Source of the DNA: Prochlorococcus marinus bv. HNLC1
Lineage (GTDB): Bacteria; Cyanobacteriota; Cyanobacteriia; PCC-6307; Cyanobiaceae
Assembly (NCBI GenBank): GCA_000218705.1
Contig: GL947594.1
Coordinates: 647,876 to 711,875 of the forward strand
Direction of reading: 5' to 3'
Length of the DNA stretch: 64,000 bases
Below, in pieces: positions 36,997 to 45,303 of the stretch. Below the pieces are notes generated by a model. It saw only the letters and a list, made by a program, of their open reading frames with translations, ran no database searches and was not told the DNA's origin. A program made the translations under genes and the position numbers. Positions within the stretch are counted from its first letter, which is position 1. Every line of letters begins with the position of its first letter.

Positions 36997-37257
36997 TTAT
37001 AAATCATATTTACTTTGAGGATTATTAAGAACATAACCTTTACCAAAACAATTTAAACAAGTTTTTGCTCCATCTATTGATGTCCTTCTATATCCATATC
37101 CATTGCATTTGTTACAATTGAATCTAACTTTTTTAGAAATTTTAGAACGAATTTTTTCAGCTTTATGAAGCAAAGATACTGTTTCTTTTCTACCAGTTGC
37201 TAATTCAGCAATCTTTAAAATCTCGTCATATTTTTTTTGTAAAACTTTTTTTTTCAT
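36997..37257 (-). CDS. DnaJ-type zinc-finger-like small protein (86 aa)
   Basis: A helical Lys-rich N-terminal half, then FNCNKCNGYGYRRTS and KTCLNCFGKGY: two CxxCxGxG-like repeats as in the DnaJ cysteine-rich region. There is no J domain. It may bind zinc and act in protein folding or as an assembly factor; this is inference from the motif only. Confidence 0.7.
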   Translation of the reverse strand: MKKKVLQKKYDEILKIAELATGRKETVSLLHKAEKIRSKISKKVRFNCNKCNGYGYRRTSIDGAKTCLNCFGKGYVLNNPQSKYDL

Positions 37258-37474
37258 TATTTAATTAAAAGCATTAAAAAGTAAATTACTTAATAATCTT
37301 TATTAGAAGATTACAGACTATATTTTTAACTAGTTGATCAAATCTACCTAAAAAATTTTTTAATTGCTTTGAACTTAATTAGAATTATGTTCAATTTAAT
37401 GAAAATTTAATAATTAAAATAAAATTTATTAAATTTAATTATGTCGAACAAATATAAAGATGTAGATATAACTT

Positions 37475-37645
37475 TTAATCTAATTTTTCATTTATTTCTC
37501 CAGCTTTCTTTAAATTTTTTATGAGTAGATCATTTTCTTTTGTTAAATTGTCTAAGGCCGATTGTGTAAATTGTTCTTTGGCTTCAAATTTAGCAGACTT
37601 TAAAAATTTTTTATTAGGATATTTTTTTCTGGATTCAAGATTCAT
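37475..37645 (-). CDS. small charged hypothetical protein (56 aa)
   Basis: ATG 37645 to TAA 37475. MNLESRKKYPNKKFLKSAKF, then a long amphipathic helix with EAKEQFTQSALDNLTKEND. No membrane span. Family unknown. A 27-codon frame on the other strand was considered a shadow. Confidence 0.55.
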   Translation of the reverse strand: MNLESRKKYPNKKFLKSAKFEAKEQFTQSALDNLTKENDLLIKNLKKAGEINEKLD

Positions 37646-38134
37646 ATTCAAATGTGAAGTAAAAAAATTATAAAAGTTAAAAATTTTAATTTGAGTAATA
37701 AATTTTACAAAAAAAAAATTATTATCATCATTAACATTCTTTCGTAAGTTTTGTACATTGCTGTGGAAAAAACTGTTGAAAAACTCCTAAAAAGTGGATA
37801 ACTTTTTTGGGGATCATTGAAAATAAAGGGTTTTACTTAAATTACTTAATTTTTTTTAATACAAGATTAAAAGATTAAATGAAATAATAAAACTATGTAA
37901 GAAGCTAGTAATAACCTTGGGATCAACACTTTATATGAATTTTATAAATTAATCAACAATAAAATTACTTGATAAATCCAATTAAAATTTTTCATGTTTT
38001 ATGAAGAAAATTTACAATAAAAATTGATTTATAAAATCCCATATTAAAGAAATAAGTGTTCCGGTTTTCTCTATATTATTTCGTCACTGTGAAGATAATA
38101 ATTATATAGATTTTAAGTATTAAATGACACTACT
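37646..38134. other. non-coding region with DnaA-box-like repeats
   Basis: About 490 bases. TGTGGAAAA (37762-37770), TGTTGAAAA (37774-37782) and AGTGGATAA (37793-37801) resemble DnaA boxes (TTTTCCACA/TTATCCACA read on the other strand). No gene was found. The remainder is AT-rich without clear structure. Confidence 0.45.
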
Positions 38135-38371
38135 ATGACTGACTCAAAAAGCGAAAAAAAATCTTGCTCTGGAAAAGGTAAAGCTATGTTTACGTATGGA
38201 ATCTTGCAGCTAGGTTCAAGCTTGATTTCAGCTATATCCTTAGCCCTTATTGCATTTAGCTTGTGTAGTTTAAAAAGTGAATCTAAAAATTTTAATAATT
38301 GCGTTGAAGAAAAAATTGAACAATCTTTTACCATCTCTGATGCAGTAAATTATTGTAATGGTGGAAATTGA
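38135..38371 (+). CDS. small membrane protein (78 aa)
   Basis: A Lys/Ser-rich N terminus, one hydrophobic helix at about 20-48 (YGILQLGSSLISAISLALIA), then a soluble tail with Cys residues (FNNCVEEKIEQSF, VNYCNGGN). Two Cys in the tail could form a disulfide if it is exported. Family unknown. Confidence 0.6.
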   Translation: MTDSKSEKKSCSGKGKAMFTYGILQLGSSLISAISLALIAFSLCSLKSESKNFNNCVEEKIEQSFTISDAVNYCNGGN

Positions 38372-38515
38372 TTAAATTTATAAGAAATTAATTTTACTTA
38401 TTATTGATTATCTAATCTTTAAATAGCTTTTACCTTCAAGTTTATTTTTTAACAGAAAAGCTTTATGAAATTAAGTTACTTATTTAAAAGGTATACTTAC
38501 GAAAAGTTCTAATTT

Positions 38516-38755
38516 ATGGATCCTCTTCATTCTTTAATTCGAGAATCTTTAAACCAAAGACCATTAGGTCAATCAAAAAATTTTGAATGGTTTATTACTG
38601 AGATTGGAATTGCAGCCCTTATGAAGGGGCAAAATAAGAACATTTCTTCTTTCGATCCTATTAAAGAAGCTATTGAATTAGATTTAGATTTAAGCAAAGA
38701 AGAGAAGCAACTTATTAAGTTAGATGAAAAACAAATTATTTTATTTTATTCATAG
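38516..38755 (+). CDS. hypothetical protein (79 aa)
   Basis: Soluble, acidic product: MDPLHSLIRESLNQRPLGQS, WFITEIGIAALMKGQNKN, then a Glu/Lys-rich end. Predicted helical. Family unknown. The ATG at 38516 is close to the upstream A/T-rich leader with no clear SD. Confidence 0.6.
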   Translation: MDPLHSLIRESLNQRPLGQSKNFEWFITEIGIAALMKGQNKNISSFDPIKEAIELDLDLSKEEKQLIKLDEKQIILFYS

Positions 38756-38835
38756 ATTGCTTACTTGATATATTAAATTCCAAATCTTTTAAAGATTTTC
38801 TAAATTATAATAATTACCTTATCTCAAGCTTTTTT

Positions 38836-39048
38836 ATGAAATGGCCACCTACTTTATGCTGGACGGCTCCATACACCAAAAACGGTAATAGGCATTTTCA
38901 AGTTAAATCCTTTGGTGGTAAAAAAGATAATAGATGGGTTGAATTGTTTGCCACTAAAGACGAAGATCTTCTTATAAAAATAAGTTGGAAAGATCTAAAA
39001 TTAAAATGGAAAAGCGGTTGGCAAATGTTGCCTAAAGAAAATAACTGA
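38836..39048 (+). CDS. TIGR02450-like Trp-rich small protein (70 aa)
   Basis: Seven tryptophans in 70 residues: KWPPTLCWTAPYTKNGNRHF, NRWVELFATKDED, ISWKDLKLKWKSGWQMLP. The pattern KWT..p..k.kHF, WVEL.A, W..L.....W..GW resembles the tryptophan-rich family TIGR02450. Function unknown. Confidence 0.65.
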   Translation: MKWPPTLCWTAPYTKNGNRHFQVKSFGGKKDNRWVELFATKDEDLLIKISWKDLKLKWKSGWQMLPKENN

Positions 39049-39089
39049 AAAATTTTAATACAATTAAATTCAGATAAATTTAAACATAT

Positions 39090-39476
39090 CTAAGTTTGAC
39101 TTTCTGAATTTAGTGCTTTCTCTCTCATAAACATAAATGCTCCAAAAGAAAAGGCTAAAGAAATTAAAAATGTAATTGGAAAATATAAACCCCATAATTT
39201 CATTTTTAATCTTTTACCTTCTACAAAATAAAATATAAATATAGCTATTAGAAGTACAGCAGTGTCTGCAGAAACAAATCCTGAGGTAGGAGTTGACCAT
39301 GCCCCATTAAAGAAATTTTGACCAATCTCTAAGGGTGATCCAGTCACAATGCCATCTTTTACTTGATTTGCAAATTTTACAATAAAGTAAAATGGCCATG
39401 CTAAACCTGCAAAACATGTAAATCCATAAAGAGCCAGTCTTAAATTAAGCCACATAATAATTTCTCGAAAATACAT
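39090..39476 (-). CDS. DUF2834-like membrane protein (up to 128 aa)
   Basis: Four hydrophobic segments at about 14-32, 68-84, 92-106 and 108-120. WSTPTSGFVSADTAVLLIAIFIF and the WGLYFPITFLI region fit the DUF2834 family. The internal ATG at 39455 (MWLNLRLALYG) is a likely alternative start. Function unknown. Confidence 0.7.
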   Translation of the reverse strand: MYFREIIMWLNLRLALYGFTCFAGLAWPFYFIVKFANQVKDGIVTGSPLEIGQNFFNGAWSTPTSGFVSADTAVLLIAIFIFYFVEGKRLKMKLWGLYFPITFLISLAFSFGAFMFMREKALNSESQT

Positions 39477-39616
39477 TTATAGCAATAATTTTAAATAATT
39501 TGATGTAAAAAATAATTCAAATTTTTGATCATAGTTAAAATTAATATTCAATTCTCTAAAAAATTTTTCTTTTATTTATAAAACAATTATTATTAGGTTT
39601 GTATATAAAACTTTAA

Positions 39617-39997
39617 ATGGAAGTAAACAATAGTAATTCCGAATCATTAGATAAAGTTGAATACAAAGATGTTCTACAAGAAGAAATACAAAATTTTCTT
39701 GAAATTGAATCATCAAAAAGTTACGAAGATATAGAGAGAAAAAATAGATTATCCAGAATAAAGAAAACTCCTCTAGAAATAATAAATAGATTACTATTTT
39801 TCCTATTTATTGGAAGTTTTATTTTCTCTTTTATTTCTGTTTACTCAGAAAATAAAACATGGTTTGTCTTTTACGTAATAAGTGCTTTTTCTTGCGTTTT
39901 TTATACTCCAAACAGAAAAGCATTAAAAGAATTAATTGCTGCTTGGCCTAATATCGAAGATATTATAAGAGGAAGAAGTTTATGGCGAAAAAAATGA
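39617..39997 (+). CDS. hypothetical two-span membrane protein (126 aa)
   Basis: An acidic N-terminal half, then two hydrophobic helices at about 58-76 and 80-98 (IINRLLFFLFIGSFIFSF; WFVFYVISAFSCVFY), and a basic C terminus. Its stop overlaps the start of the 37-residue gene that follows. Family unknown. Confidence 0.6.
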   Translation: MEVNNSNSESLDKVEYKDVLQEEIQNFLEIESSKSYEDIERKNRLSRIKKTPLEIINRLLFFLFIGSFIFSFISVYSENKTWFVFYVISAFSCVFYTPNRKALKELIAAWPNIEDIIRGRSLWRKK

Positions 39998-40095
39998 ATC
40001 CAATTAATTCTTTTAAAAGATGGCTTCTTAATATCTTAGTTCCATTTATCGAAGGTAATAAGAAAAGAAAGAAAAGTGATAAGTTTACTGATTAA
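39982..40095 (+). CDS. small basic protein (37 aa)
   Basis: ATG 39982 to TAA 40095, overlapping the 126-residue gene by 16 bases in another frame. MAKKMNPINSFKRWLLNILV, then PFIEGNKKRKKSDKFTD: an amphipathic helix with a basic tail. Family unknown. Confidence 0.45.
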   Translation: MAKKMNPINSFKRWLLNILVPFIEGNKKRKKSDKFTD

Positions 40096-40293
40096 ATATA
40101 AATTAAGGAAATTATTTATTACTAATAGGTTTATTTTTATCATTAAAAATGCAGTGATTTTTAGAATTGGGAAGAAAAATATAAATTATAATAAAAAAAT
40201 AGATGACTTTATAATTAAAATTGGATTTTTATTAAATAGAATCGCAGTGATAAAAAATTTTTTCTAAATTAAAAGGTAATAAAATTAAATTTT

Positions 40294-40638
40294 TTGAAAT
40301 CTCTAAGGCCTATTTATAATCCATTAAATAGTTATTTAACTGAAAGGAAATATGATAATGCTTTTTCCAAATTTAATAAGCTTATTAAAATAGCTGGCTG
40401 TTTGCCCAGGACAGAGGTTTTAAAAAAAGAAAATAATTACTGGAAAGGAGTTTGTCGAAGTTTAATTTTTAGGTTCCCAGATGATCTAGAAATCTTATTA
40501 ATCTCAAACAACAAGAACATAAAAAATTCGCAGGGAATAATTCAAGTAAGATCATCATCTAGGATTGGACAATCGGACTTAGGAGTTAATAAAAAAAGAG
40601 TAGAAGATTTATTGTCTGAATTAGAAAAACTCAGATAA
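40294..40638 (+). CDS. DUF1499 family protein (114 aa)
   Basis: From a TTG start. IIQVRSSSRIGQSDLGVNKKRVEDLLSELE at the C terminus is the hallmark of DUF1499, and RFPDDLEILLI is consistent. Often found as a soluble lumenal or cytoplasmic protein of unknown function. Confidence 0.8.
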   Translation: MKSLRPIYNPLNSYLTERKYDNAFSKFNKLIKIAGCLPRTEVLKKENNYWKGVCRSLIFRFPDDLEILLISNNKNIKNSQGIIQVRSSSRIGQSDLGVNKKRVEDLLSELEKLR

Positions 40639-40670
40639 AAATGTGTTGACAGCTTAGCTATATTAATTAT

Positions 40671-40937
40671 ATGAAAAGTAAAGTCAACATTAAAGGTTCA
40701 ACACTTGGTAGATTTGCCACCCTAAGTTTAAATATTTGCTTAATATCTTTATTGTTCTCAATTTTTGATTTAATCTTTAGGTTTGTTAAATTTATTTTGA
40801 TTTATAAAGAGCTTAACTATCTATGGGCTTTATATTCAAATTATTATTTTTTTATCACCATATTATTTTCTGGCTCTTGGTTAGTTACTAGTTATTTTGT
40901 AACATCATACTTTTTTAATAATAAGAAACTCATTTAA
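40671..40937 (+). CDS. small membrane protein (88 aa)
   Basis: Two hydrophobic regions at about 15-40 (LSLNICLISLLFSIFDLIF) and 52-80. Basic N terminus. Family unknown. Same strand as the DUF1499 gene, 32 bases downstream of it. Confidence 0.55.
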   Translation: MKSKVNIKGSTLGRFATLSLNICLISLLFSIFDLIFRFVKFILIYKELNYLWALYSNYYFFITILFSGSWLVTSYFVTSYFFNNKKLI

Positions 40938-41044
40938 ACTCATTTATTAGTTTTTAATTAAAAGATTTTTTAAAACCTCTTGTAAAATTTTCTTTTAAAA
41001 ATATATATTTATGCTTTAATTCATTTAAACAAGCCACTAACTTC

Positions 41045-41173
41045 ATGGTGAAAATTATTCTTGTAGGAATTATTTTAGCTTTGGTATATTCACAACCAGA
41101 CTTAAGACTTACTGTTGCAGATTGGTTAAGATCAGCATCTGACTTTTTAGTGGAGTCTGTACAAGTTAAATAA
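41045..41173 (+). CDS. small protein with N-terminal membrane helix (42 aa)
   Basis: ATG 41045 to TAA 41173. MVKIILVGIILALVYSQPDL then RLTVADWLRSASDFLVESVQ: an N-terminal hydrophobic helix followed by an amphipathic helix. It resembles short conserved cyanobacterial peptides of this shape. Convergent with znuB. Confidence 0.6.
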   Translation: MVKIILVGIILALVYSQPDLRLTVADWLRSASDFLVESVQVK

Positions 41174-41191
41174 TATTATTGAAATTTTAAA

Positions 41192-41983
41192 TTAATTATC
41201 ATTTTCTCCTTTAATAAAAATAAGTGAAATAACACAAATTACGCTTATTGCAGGACCTGGAGATAAATTAAAAATCATAGAAATAGTAAACCCGATTATC
41301 GAAATTAAAAGACCATAACTTGATGATCTAATCATCGCAATCCTTAAACTAGGAGCTTTTCTTACACCCAAAAGAGTTGGAGTTGAAAGTAAAGCTATTA
41401 CGAGTATTACTCCAACAGCTGACATTGAACTTACTATTACTAAGGCAGTTGTAAAGCTAAGAGCTAAGTTTAATATTGAAACATTTATTCCGCTTGCAGA
41501 AGCCCCCTCTTGATCCAAACCAACATAAATAATTTTTTCATATCCAAATGTAATCAGACATGTAAACATTAAAAATGCAATTAAAGTTCTTATTAAATCT
41601 CCAAAATTTGCTGTTAATAAATCTCCAAATAAAACCGCTTCTAAGTCAATTCTTATTCCTAATATTGGGATAATTAAAACACCAAGACCTAGCATTCCCG
41701 CAAGGATTGTATTCATAACAGCTTCATAGTTTTCACTTTTTTTGTTAGTTAAACTTTCAGCGACAATTGCTCCAGTAAGACCACTTATTACTCCACCAAT
41801 AGATGGATGAACACCTAATGCCAGCGCTAAAGCTAAGCCAGGTAAAACGCAATGAGAAATAAGATTAACTTGAAGTAATCTTTTGTGAGTGATCAATACT
41901 GTTCCCATCGCAGGGCACAAAATACCTGTAAAGATTGTAATTATTAATGGTAATAGCCACCAATTTGAATAAAAAAAAGACAT
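41192..41983 (-). CDS. znuB: zinc ABC transporter permease
   Basis: 263 residues with about eight hydrophobic segments. PAMGTVLITHKRLLQVNLISHCVLPGLALALALG and the LGVRKAPSLRIAMI segment match the metal ABC-3 permease family. Its ATG is 17 bases from the divergent zur start. The ATPase gene znuC lies upstream on the same strand with zur, in opposite orientation, between them. Confidence 0.92.
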   Translation of the reverse strand: MSFFYSNWWLLPLIITIFTGILCPAMGTVLITHKRLLQVNLISHCVLPGLALALALGVHPSIGGVISGLTGAIVAESLTNKKSENYEAVMNTILAGMLGLGVLIIPILGIRIDLEAVLFGDLLTANFGDLIRTLIAFLMFTCLITFGYEKIIYVGLDQEGASASGINVSILNLALSFTTALVIVSSMSAVGVILVIALLSTPTLLGVRKAPSLRIAMIRSSSYGLLISIIGFTISMIFNLSPGPAISVICVISLIFIKGENDN

Positions 41984-42000
41984 TAATGGAATGATTCGGT

Positions 42001-42432
42001 ATGATCTTGAATACAGGTTTGAAAAATAACTCCATGCTTGGAATTGAATTTGAGATCACTAAAAGGCAAAAACATCTTCTCGATGAACTTCAAAGATGTG
42101 ATGATGAAATGAGTGGTCAGGAACTTCATAGACAACTTGTTAATGCTAATAAAGCCATGGGTTTGACAACCGTTTATAGAAATCTTCAGGTTTTGATTAA
42201 ACATGGCTTAATAAGGTCGAGACATCTTCCAACTGGCGAAGTCTTATACACTCCTGTTGATAGAGATATTCACCATTTGACATGTGTTCAATGTGGAGAG
42301 ACTTCAAAAATTGAAGGTTGCCCTGTGAAAGATATTCATGCTCCAAAGGAAAGTTCAAAGCAGTTTCAATTTTTATTTCATACTCTCGAGTTCTTCGGTA
42401 TTTGCCAAGAGTGCTTTCAAAAAAAAGCATAA
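42001..42432 (+). CDS. zur: Fur-family zinc uptake regulator
   Basis: 143 residues. Winged helix: MSGQELHRQLVNANKAMGLTTVYRNLQVLIKHGLI. Zinc sites: HHLTCVQCGE (CxxC) and GICQECF (CxxC), plus DRDIHHL. Placement among znu genes supports Zur rather than Fur. The ATG at 42001 is used; a later in-frame ATG (MLGIEFEITKRQ) is plausible. It lies tail to tail with znuC and head to head with znuB. Confidence 0.9.
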   Translation: MILNTGLKNNSMLGIEFEITKRQKHLLDELQRCDDEMSGQELHRQLVNANKAMGLTTVYRNLQVLIKHGLIRSRHLPTGEVLYTPVDRDIHHLTCVQCGETSKIEGCPVKDIHAPKESSKQFQFLFHTLEFFGICQECFQKKA

Positions 42433-42446
42433 TTTTATAAAAGATT

Positions 42447-43217
42447 TTAATCACAATCACATAAATTTTTTTCTTTTAAACAACAGATATCATCAAGTTT
42501 ATTTTGAACCTCTTTAGGCGTTCCTATCGCGATAACAGTTTTATCAAGAACTACTACTTTGTCATAAGCATTTAGAGATGAACCCCAATCATGACTACTT
42601 ATAAAAACAGCCATACCCGCATCAGCAATTTGACGGATAATTTTTAGAAATTCATCTCTGGCTGGAGGATCTAATGCTGAGCATGGTTCATCAAGAAGAA
42701 AAAATTTTGAGGGTGACATCAATGTTTTTGCTAAAAGGGCTCTTTGTTGTTGACCTCCGGATAAGGAATCAAGTCTTCTTTTCGCAAGATTTGATATGCC
42801 TACTCTCTGCATAGCAGCCTCTACCTCACAACATTTATTTATCCAAGTCTTTGGATTTGATATCAATTCTTTTATTTGAAAGGGTGAATCTTTTCTGAAC
42901 CTTGATTTCTTTATTTGTCCAAGAGCAACTAATCGTTCTACCGTTATTGGGAATTTCCAATTCATTGAACTTCTTTGAGGCATAAGAGCAACTTTATTTC
43001 TTACCTTTAATAATTTTTCACCATCTATAGTTATTTCACCTTTATCGGGTGCGCCTTGACCTTGCATTAATCTTAATAATGTAGATTTACCAGCTCCGTT
43101 AGGTCCTACTAATGCAGTTAGTGTTCCAGGCTTTATTTCTAAAGAAACTTTACTTATAGCAGGCTGTGTTTTTTTTGAATATGAATATGTAAGATTTTTT
43201 GCATTAAGTGTTTGCAT
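42447..43217 (-). CDS. znuC: zinc ABC transporter ATP-binding protein
   Basis: 256 residues. Walker A ALVGPNGAGKSTLLRLMQ (about 34-51), Q-loop LMPQRSSMNWKFP typical of metal ABC ATPases, signature [13 protein letters not shown], Walker [15 protein letters not shown]-loop ISSHD. The C terminus ends DDICCLKEKNLCDCD, rich in cysteine and possibly metal-binding. Divergent from znuA across 137 bases that hold a Zur-type palindrome. Confidence 0.92.
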   Translation of the reverse strand: MQTLNAKNLTYSYSKKTQPAISKVSLEIKPGTLTALVGPNGAGKSTLLRLMQGQGAPDKGEITIDGEKLLKVRNKVALMPQRSSMNWKFPITVERLVALGQIKKSRFRKDSPFQIKELISNPKTWINKCCEVEAAMQRVGISNLAKRRLDSLSGGQQQRALLAKTLMSPSKFFLLDEPCSALDPPARDEFLKIIRQIADAGMAVFISSHDWGSSLNAYDKVVVLDKTVIAIGTPKEVQNKLDDICCLKEKNLCDCD

Positions 43218-43318
43218 AGATCATTATTCTCTTATGACTCCATTATTAAACATAACAATATAGGTAAAATTAATTCGAGTTTCAAAACATTTTGCATTAA
43301 GACTTGATTAAATAAATG

Positions 43319-43335
43319 AAAATGATTATCATTTT
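43319..43335. promoter_or_regulatory. Zur box upstream of znuA
   Basis: AAAATGAT-T-ATCATTTT, a perfect 17-bp palindrome 19 bases before the znuA ATG and in the znuC/znuA divergent spacer. The ATGATnATCAT core fits Zur/Fur-family operators. Confidence 0.8.
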
Positions 43336-43354
43336 AAGATATTAAAATATTTTT

Positions 43355-45220
43355 ATGTCGATTTTTAAAAAAGCTTTTTTTCGCAAGAAGTTATTCAAAA
43401 ATAATTCATTGATAAAAAATTCTATTGTTGCAGGTTCGGTTTTTCTCTCAGCATTTGGCCAAGATGCATTTGCAAAGGATAAAAAATATGTTGCTGTTGA
43501 ACCTCTAGCTTGTGATCTTGTGAAGTCAATAGCTCTTCCTTCTGATCAAGTTAAATGCTTAGTTGGTAGAAAGGAAGATGTGCATGATTTAAAAATCAAT
43601 CCAAGACAAACACAATCACTTAGTAACGCTGATAAAGTTTTTACTCTTGGGAAAGAGATGACCCCAGCCATGAGAAATTGGGAAGAAAAATCTCAAACAG
43701 TTGTAGTTGGTGTAAGTGCAATTGATGTTGAAAATCCTTCGGGAGATTCAGGGGCTTTTGAGTGGGCGGGTGTTTTCGATCTAAGAGAAGGAAATTACAC
43801 ATGGTCATTTGCAAAAGTTGATGGAGATTATGCTGATCCTGCAATGAAAATGGTTATTTTAGAATCTAGTGATATAGAAGCTTCAGAAGATTATGCTTCT
43901 GAATTACTTAGTGCTAGTAAATCTATAAATAAAAAAAATAATGGTGTTCTAGTTCCAAGTGATAAGGCTTACACTCTTAAATTTGATCAAGATAAAGATA
44001 AAACTGTTTTTAATTTAGAAATTAAAAAAGATGGTAAATATGCATTTTTTACCGAGCATATGCCCTTTGAATTTGAAGCAGATGAACATTTTCTAAAGGA
44101 TCTTGCAAGGGTTGATATTGAGCCTATTTCTCAAGAACCAGATGTTGGAGGCCATGACGATCATGATGATCATGCAGGACATTCTGATCATGGGGCTGAA
44201 GCTTTTGAATGGGCAGGAACTTTTGATCTCCCAAAGGGAAATTACACATGGACCTTTGCAAAAGTTGATGGCGAATATGCTGATCCTGCTATGAAGATGG
44301 TAATAATTCAATCGGGAGATATAGAACAATCTGAGAAAATGGCATCAGATTTATTGGAATCTGATAACTCCATTAATAAATTTAATAATGATATTCTTGT
44401 CGCAAGTAAGGCTGCATATTCTTTGAATTTTGATCAAGATAAAGATTCGACAGTATTTAATTTAGAGATTAAAAAGAGTGGTAAATATACATTTTTTACT
44501 GAGCATATGCCCTTTGAATTTGAAGCAGATGAACATTTCTTGAAGGATATTTCTAGAATTGATATCGAGCCTATAGCTCAAATTCCTGACGAGGGAGATG
44601 GGCACCATCACCATCATCATGGGCATGGTTCTTTAGATCCTCATGTATGGCATGATCCCAGTAATATCATAAAAATGACTTCTGTTATTGGAAATAGTCT
44701 AAAAAAAGATATTTCCGTTTTCAATAGAAGAGATAGAAAATTAGTAAATGAAAGAATTGATTCTGTTAATTCAATATTAACTAGCTTAAATAAATGGGCT
44801 TTTGAACAAGTAGCTACTATTCCTGCCTCAAATAGAGTTATTGTCTCCAAGCATAAAGCTATGGATTATTATGGTGCAGCATATGGTTTTGAAACTATAA
44901 GTTTATTAGACACTTTGGGAGATTCATCTAGTTTAAGACCTGAAACTATAAGTTCAGTTTTAAATGAATTAAGAGAAGATAATGTTAAAGCTCTTTTCCC
45001 TGAGCAAAAGCCTGCTTCTAAATTGCTTCGTAATTTAAGCAGACAAAGTTCAATACCTCTTGCTGAAGATCAAATATTTGTAGATGGACTAATGCCCAAA
45101 GGTAATACTGTATCTGTTGCTGTACATAATACATGTACAATTGTGAATTCATTAGGGGGTTCATGTGATAAGGCATCGGGAATTGACCTTGAGAATAAGT
45201 GGAATTCGCTATCTAATTGA
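43355..45220 (+). CDS. znuA: zinc-binding periplasmic protein ZnuA with two inserted repeat domains
   Basis: 621 residues, about twice the usual ZnuA. Signal-peptide-like N terminus to about residue 40. First ZnuA lobe to about 125, with the zinc His in EDVHDLKINP (H77). Then two copies of an unnamed domain, residues about 135-260 and 284-409 (period 149), each starting FEWAGxFDL and containing YADPAMKMVI, FDQDKDxTVFNLEIKK and FFTEHMPFEFEADEHFLKD. They are separated by a His/Asp linker (HDDHDDHAGHSDH) and followed by six His (about 417-422). The second lobe has DPHVWHDP and VSKHKAMDYYG, the other zinc ligands. So a ZnuA fold is interrupted at its His loop. Duplication is recent, as the copies are very alike. 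Confidence 0.9.
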   Translation: MSIFKKAFFRKKLFKNNSLIKNSIVAGSVFLSAFGQDAFAKDKKYVAVEPLACDLVKSIALPSDQVKCLVGRKEDVHDLKINPRQTQSLSNADKVFTLGKEMTPAMRNWEEKSQTVVVGVSAIDVENPSGDSGAFEWAGVFDLREGNYTWSFAKVDGDYADPAMKMVILESSDIEASEDYASELLSASKSINKKNNGVLVPSDKAYTLKFDQDKDKTVFNLEIKKDGKYAFFTEHMPFEFEADEHFLKDLARVDIEPISQEPDVGGHDDHDDHAGHSDHGAEAFEWAGTFDLPKGNYTWTFAKVDGEYADPAMKMVIIQSGDIEQSEKMASDLLESDNSINKFNNDILVASKAAYSLNFDQDKDSTVFNLEIKKSGKYTFFTEHMPFEFEADEHFLKDISRIDIEPIAQIPDEGDGHHHHHHGHGSLDPHVWHDPSNIIKMTSVIGNSLKKDISVFNRRDRKLVNERIDSVNSILTSLNKWAFEQVATIPASNRVIVSKHKAMDYYGAAYGFETISLLDTLGDSSSLRPETISSVLNELREDNVKALFPEQKPASKLLRNLSRQSSIPLAEDQIFVDGLMPKGNTVSVAVHNTCTIVNSLGGSCDKASGIDLENKWNSLSN

Positions 45221-45231
45221 ATTAGTTTATT

Positions 45232-45249
45232 GAAATGGTTTTCATTTTC
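45232..45249. promoter_or_regulatory. second Zur-box-like site between znuA and the CobW gene
   Basis: AAATGGTTTTCATTTT differs from the znuA box at only 2 of 16 positions and keeps AAATG/CATTT arms. It lies about 55 bases before the CobW-gene ATG, suggesting Zur control of that gene. Confidence 0.6.
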
Positions 45250-45303
45250 TAATTTTCTAAACTATATTTAATAGTAGATTAATTGTTTGAAAACCATTTA
45301 ATT

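Noticed and set aside
37441-37524. 27-codon rightward frame
   Set aside because: Antisense to the start of the 56-residue gene and without an SD.
37646-38134. Chromosome replication origin
   Set aside because: DnaA-box-like sites are present but no dnaN/dnaA neighbourhood is seen, so they are reported only as possible DnaA-binding clusters.
40076-40267. 63-codon Ile/Lys-rich frame
   Set aside because: Composition is just what translated AT-rich DNA gives; it overlaps the end of the 37-residue gene.
41865-42460. Reverse-strand frames across znuB and zur
   Set aside because: They are shadows of zur and znuB; none has recognisable motifs.
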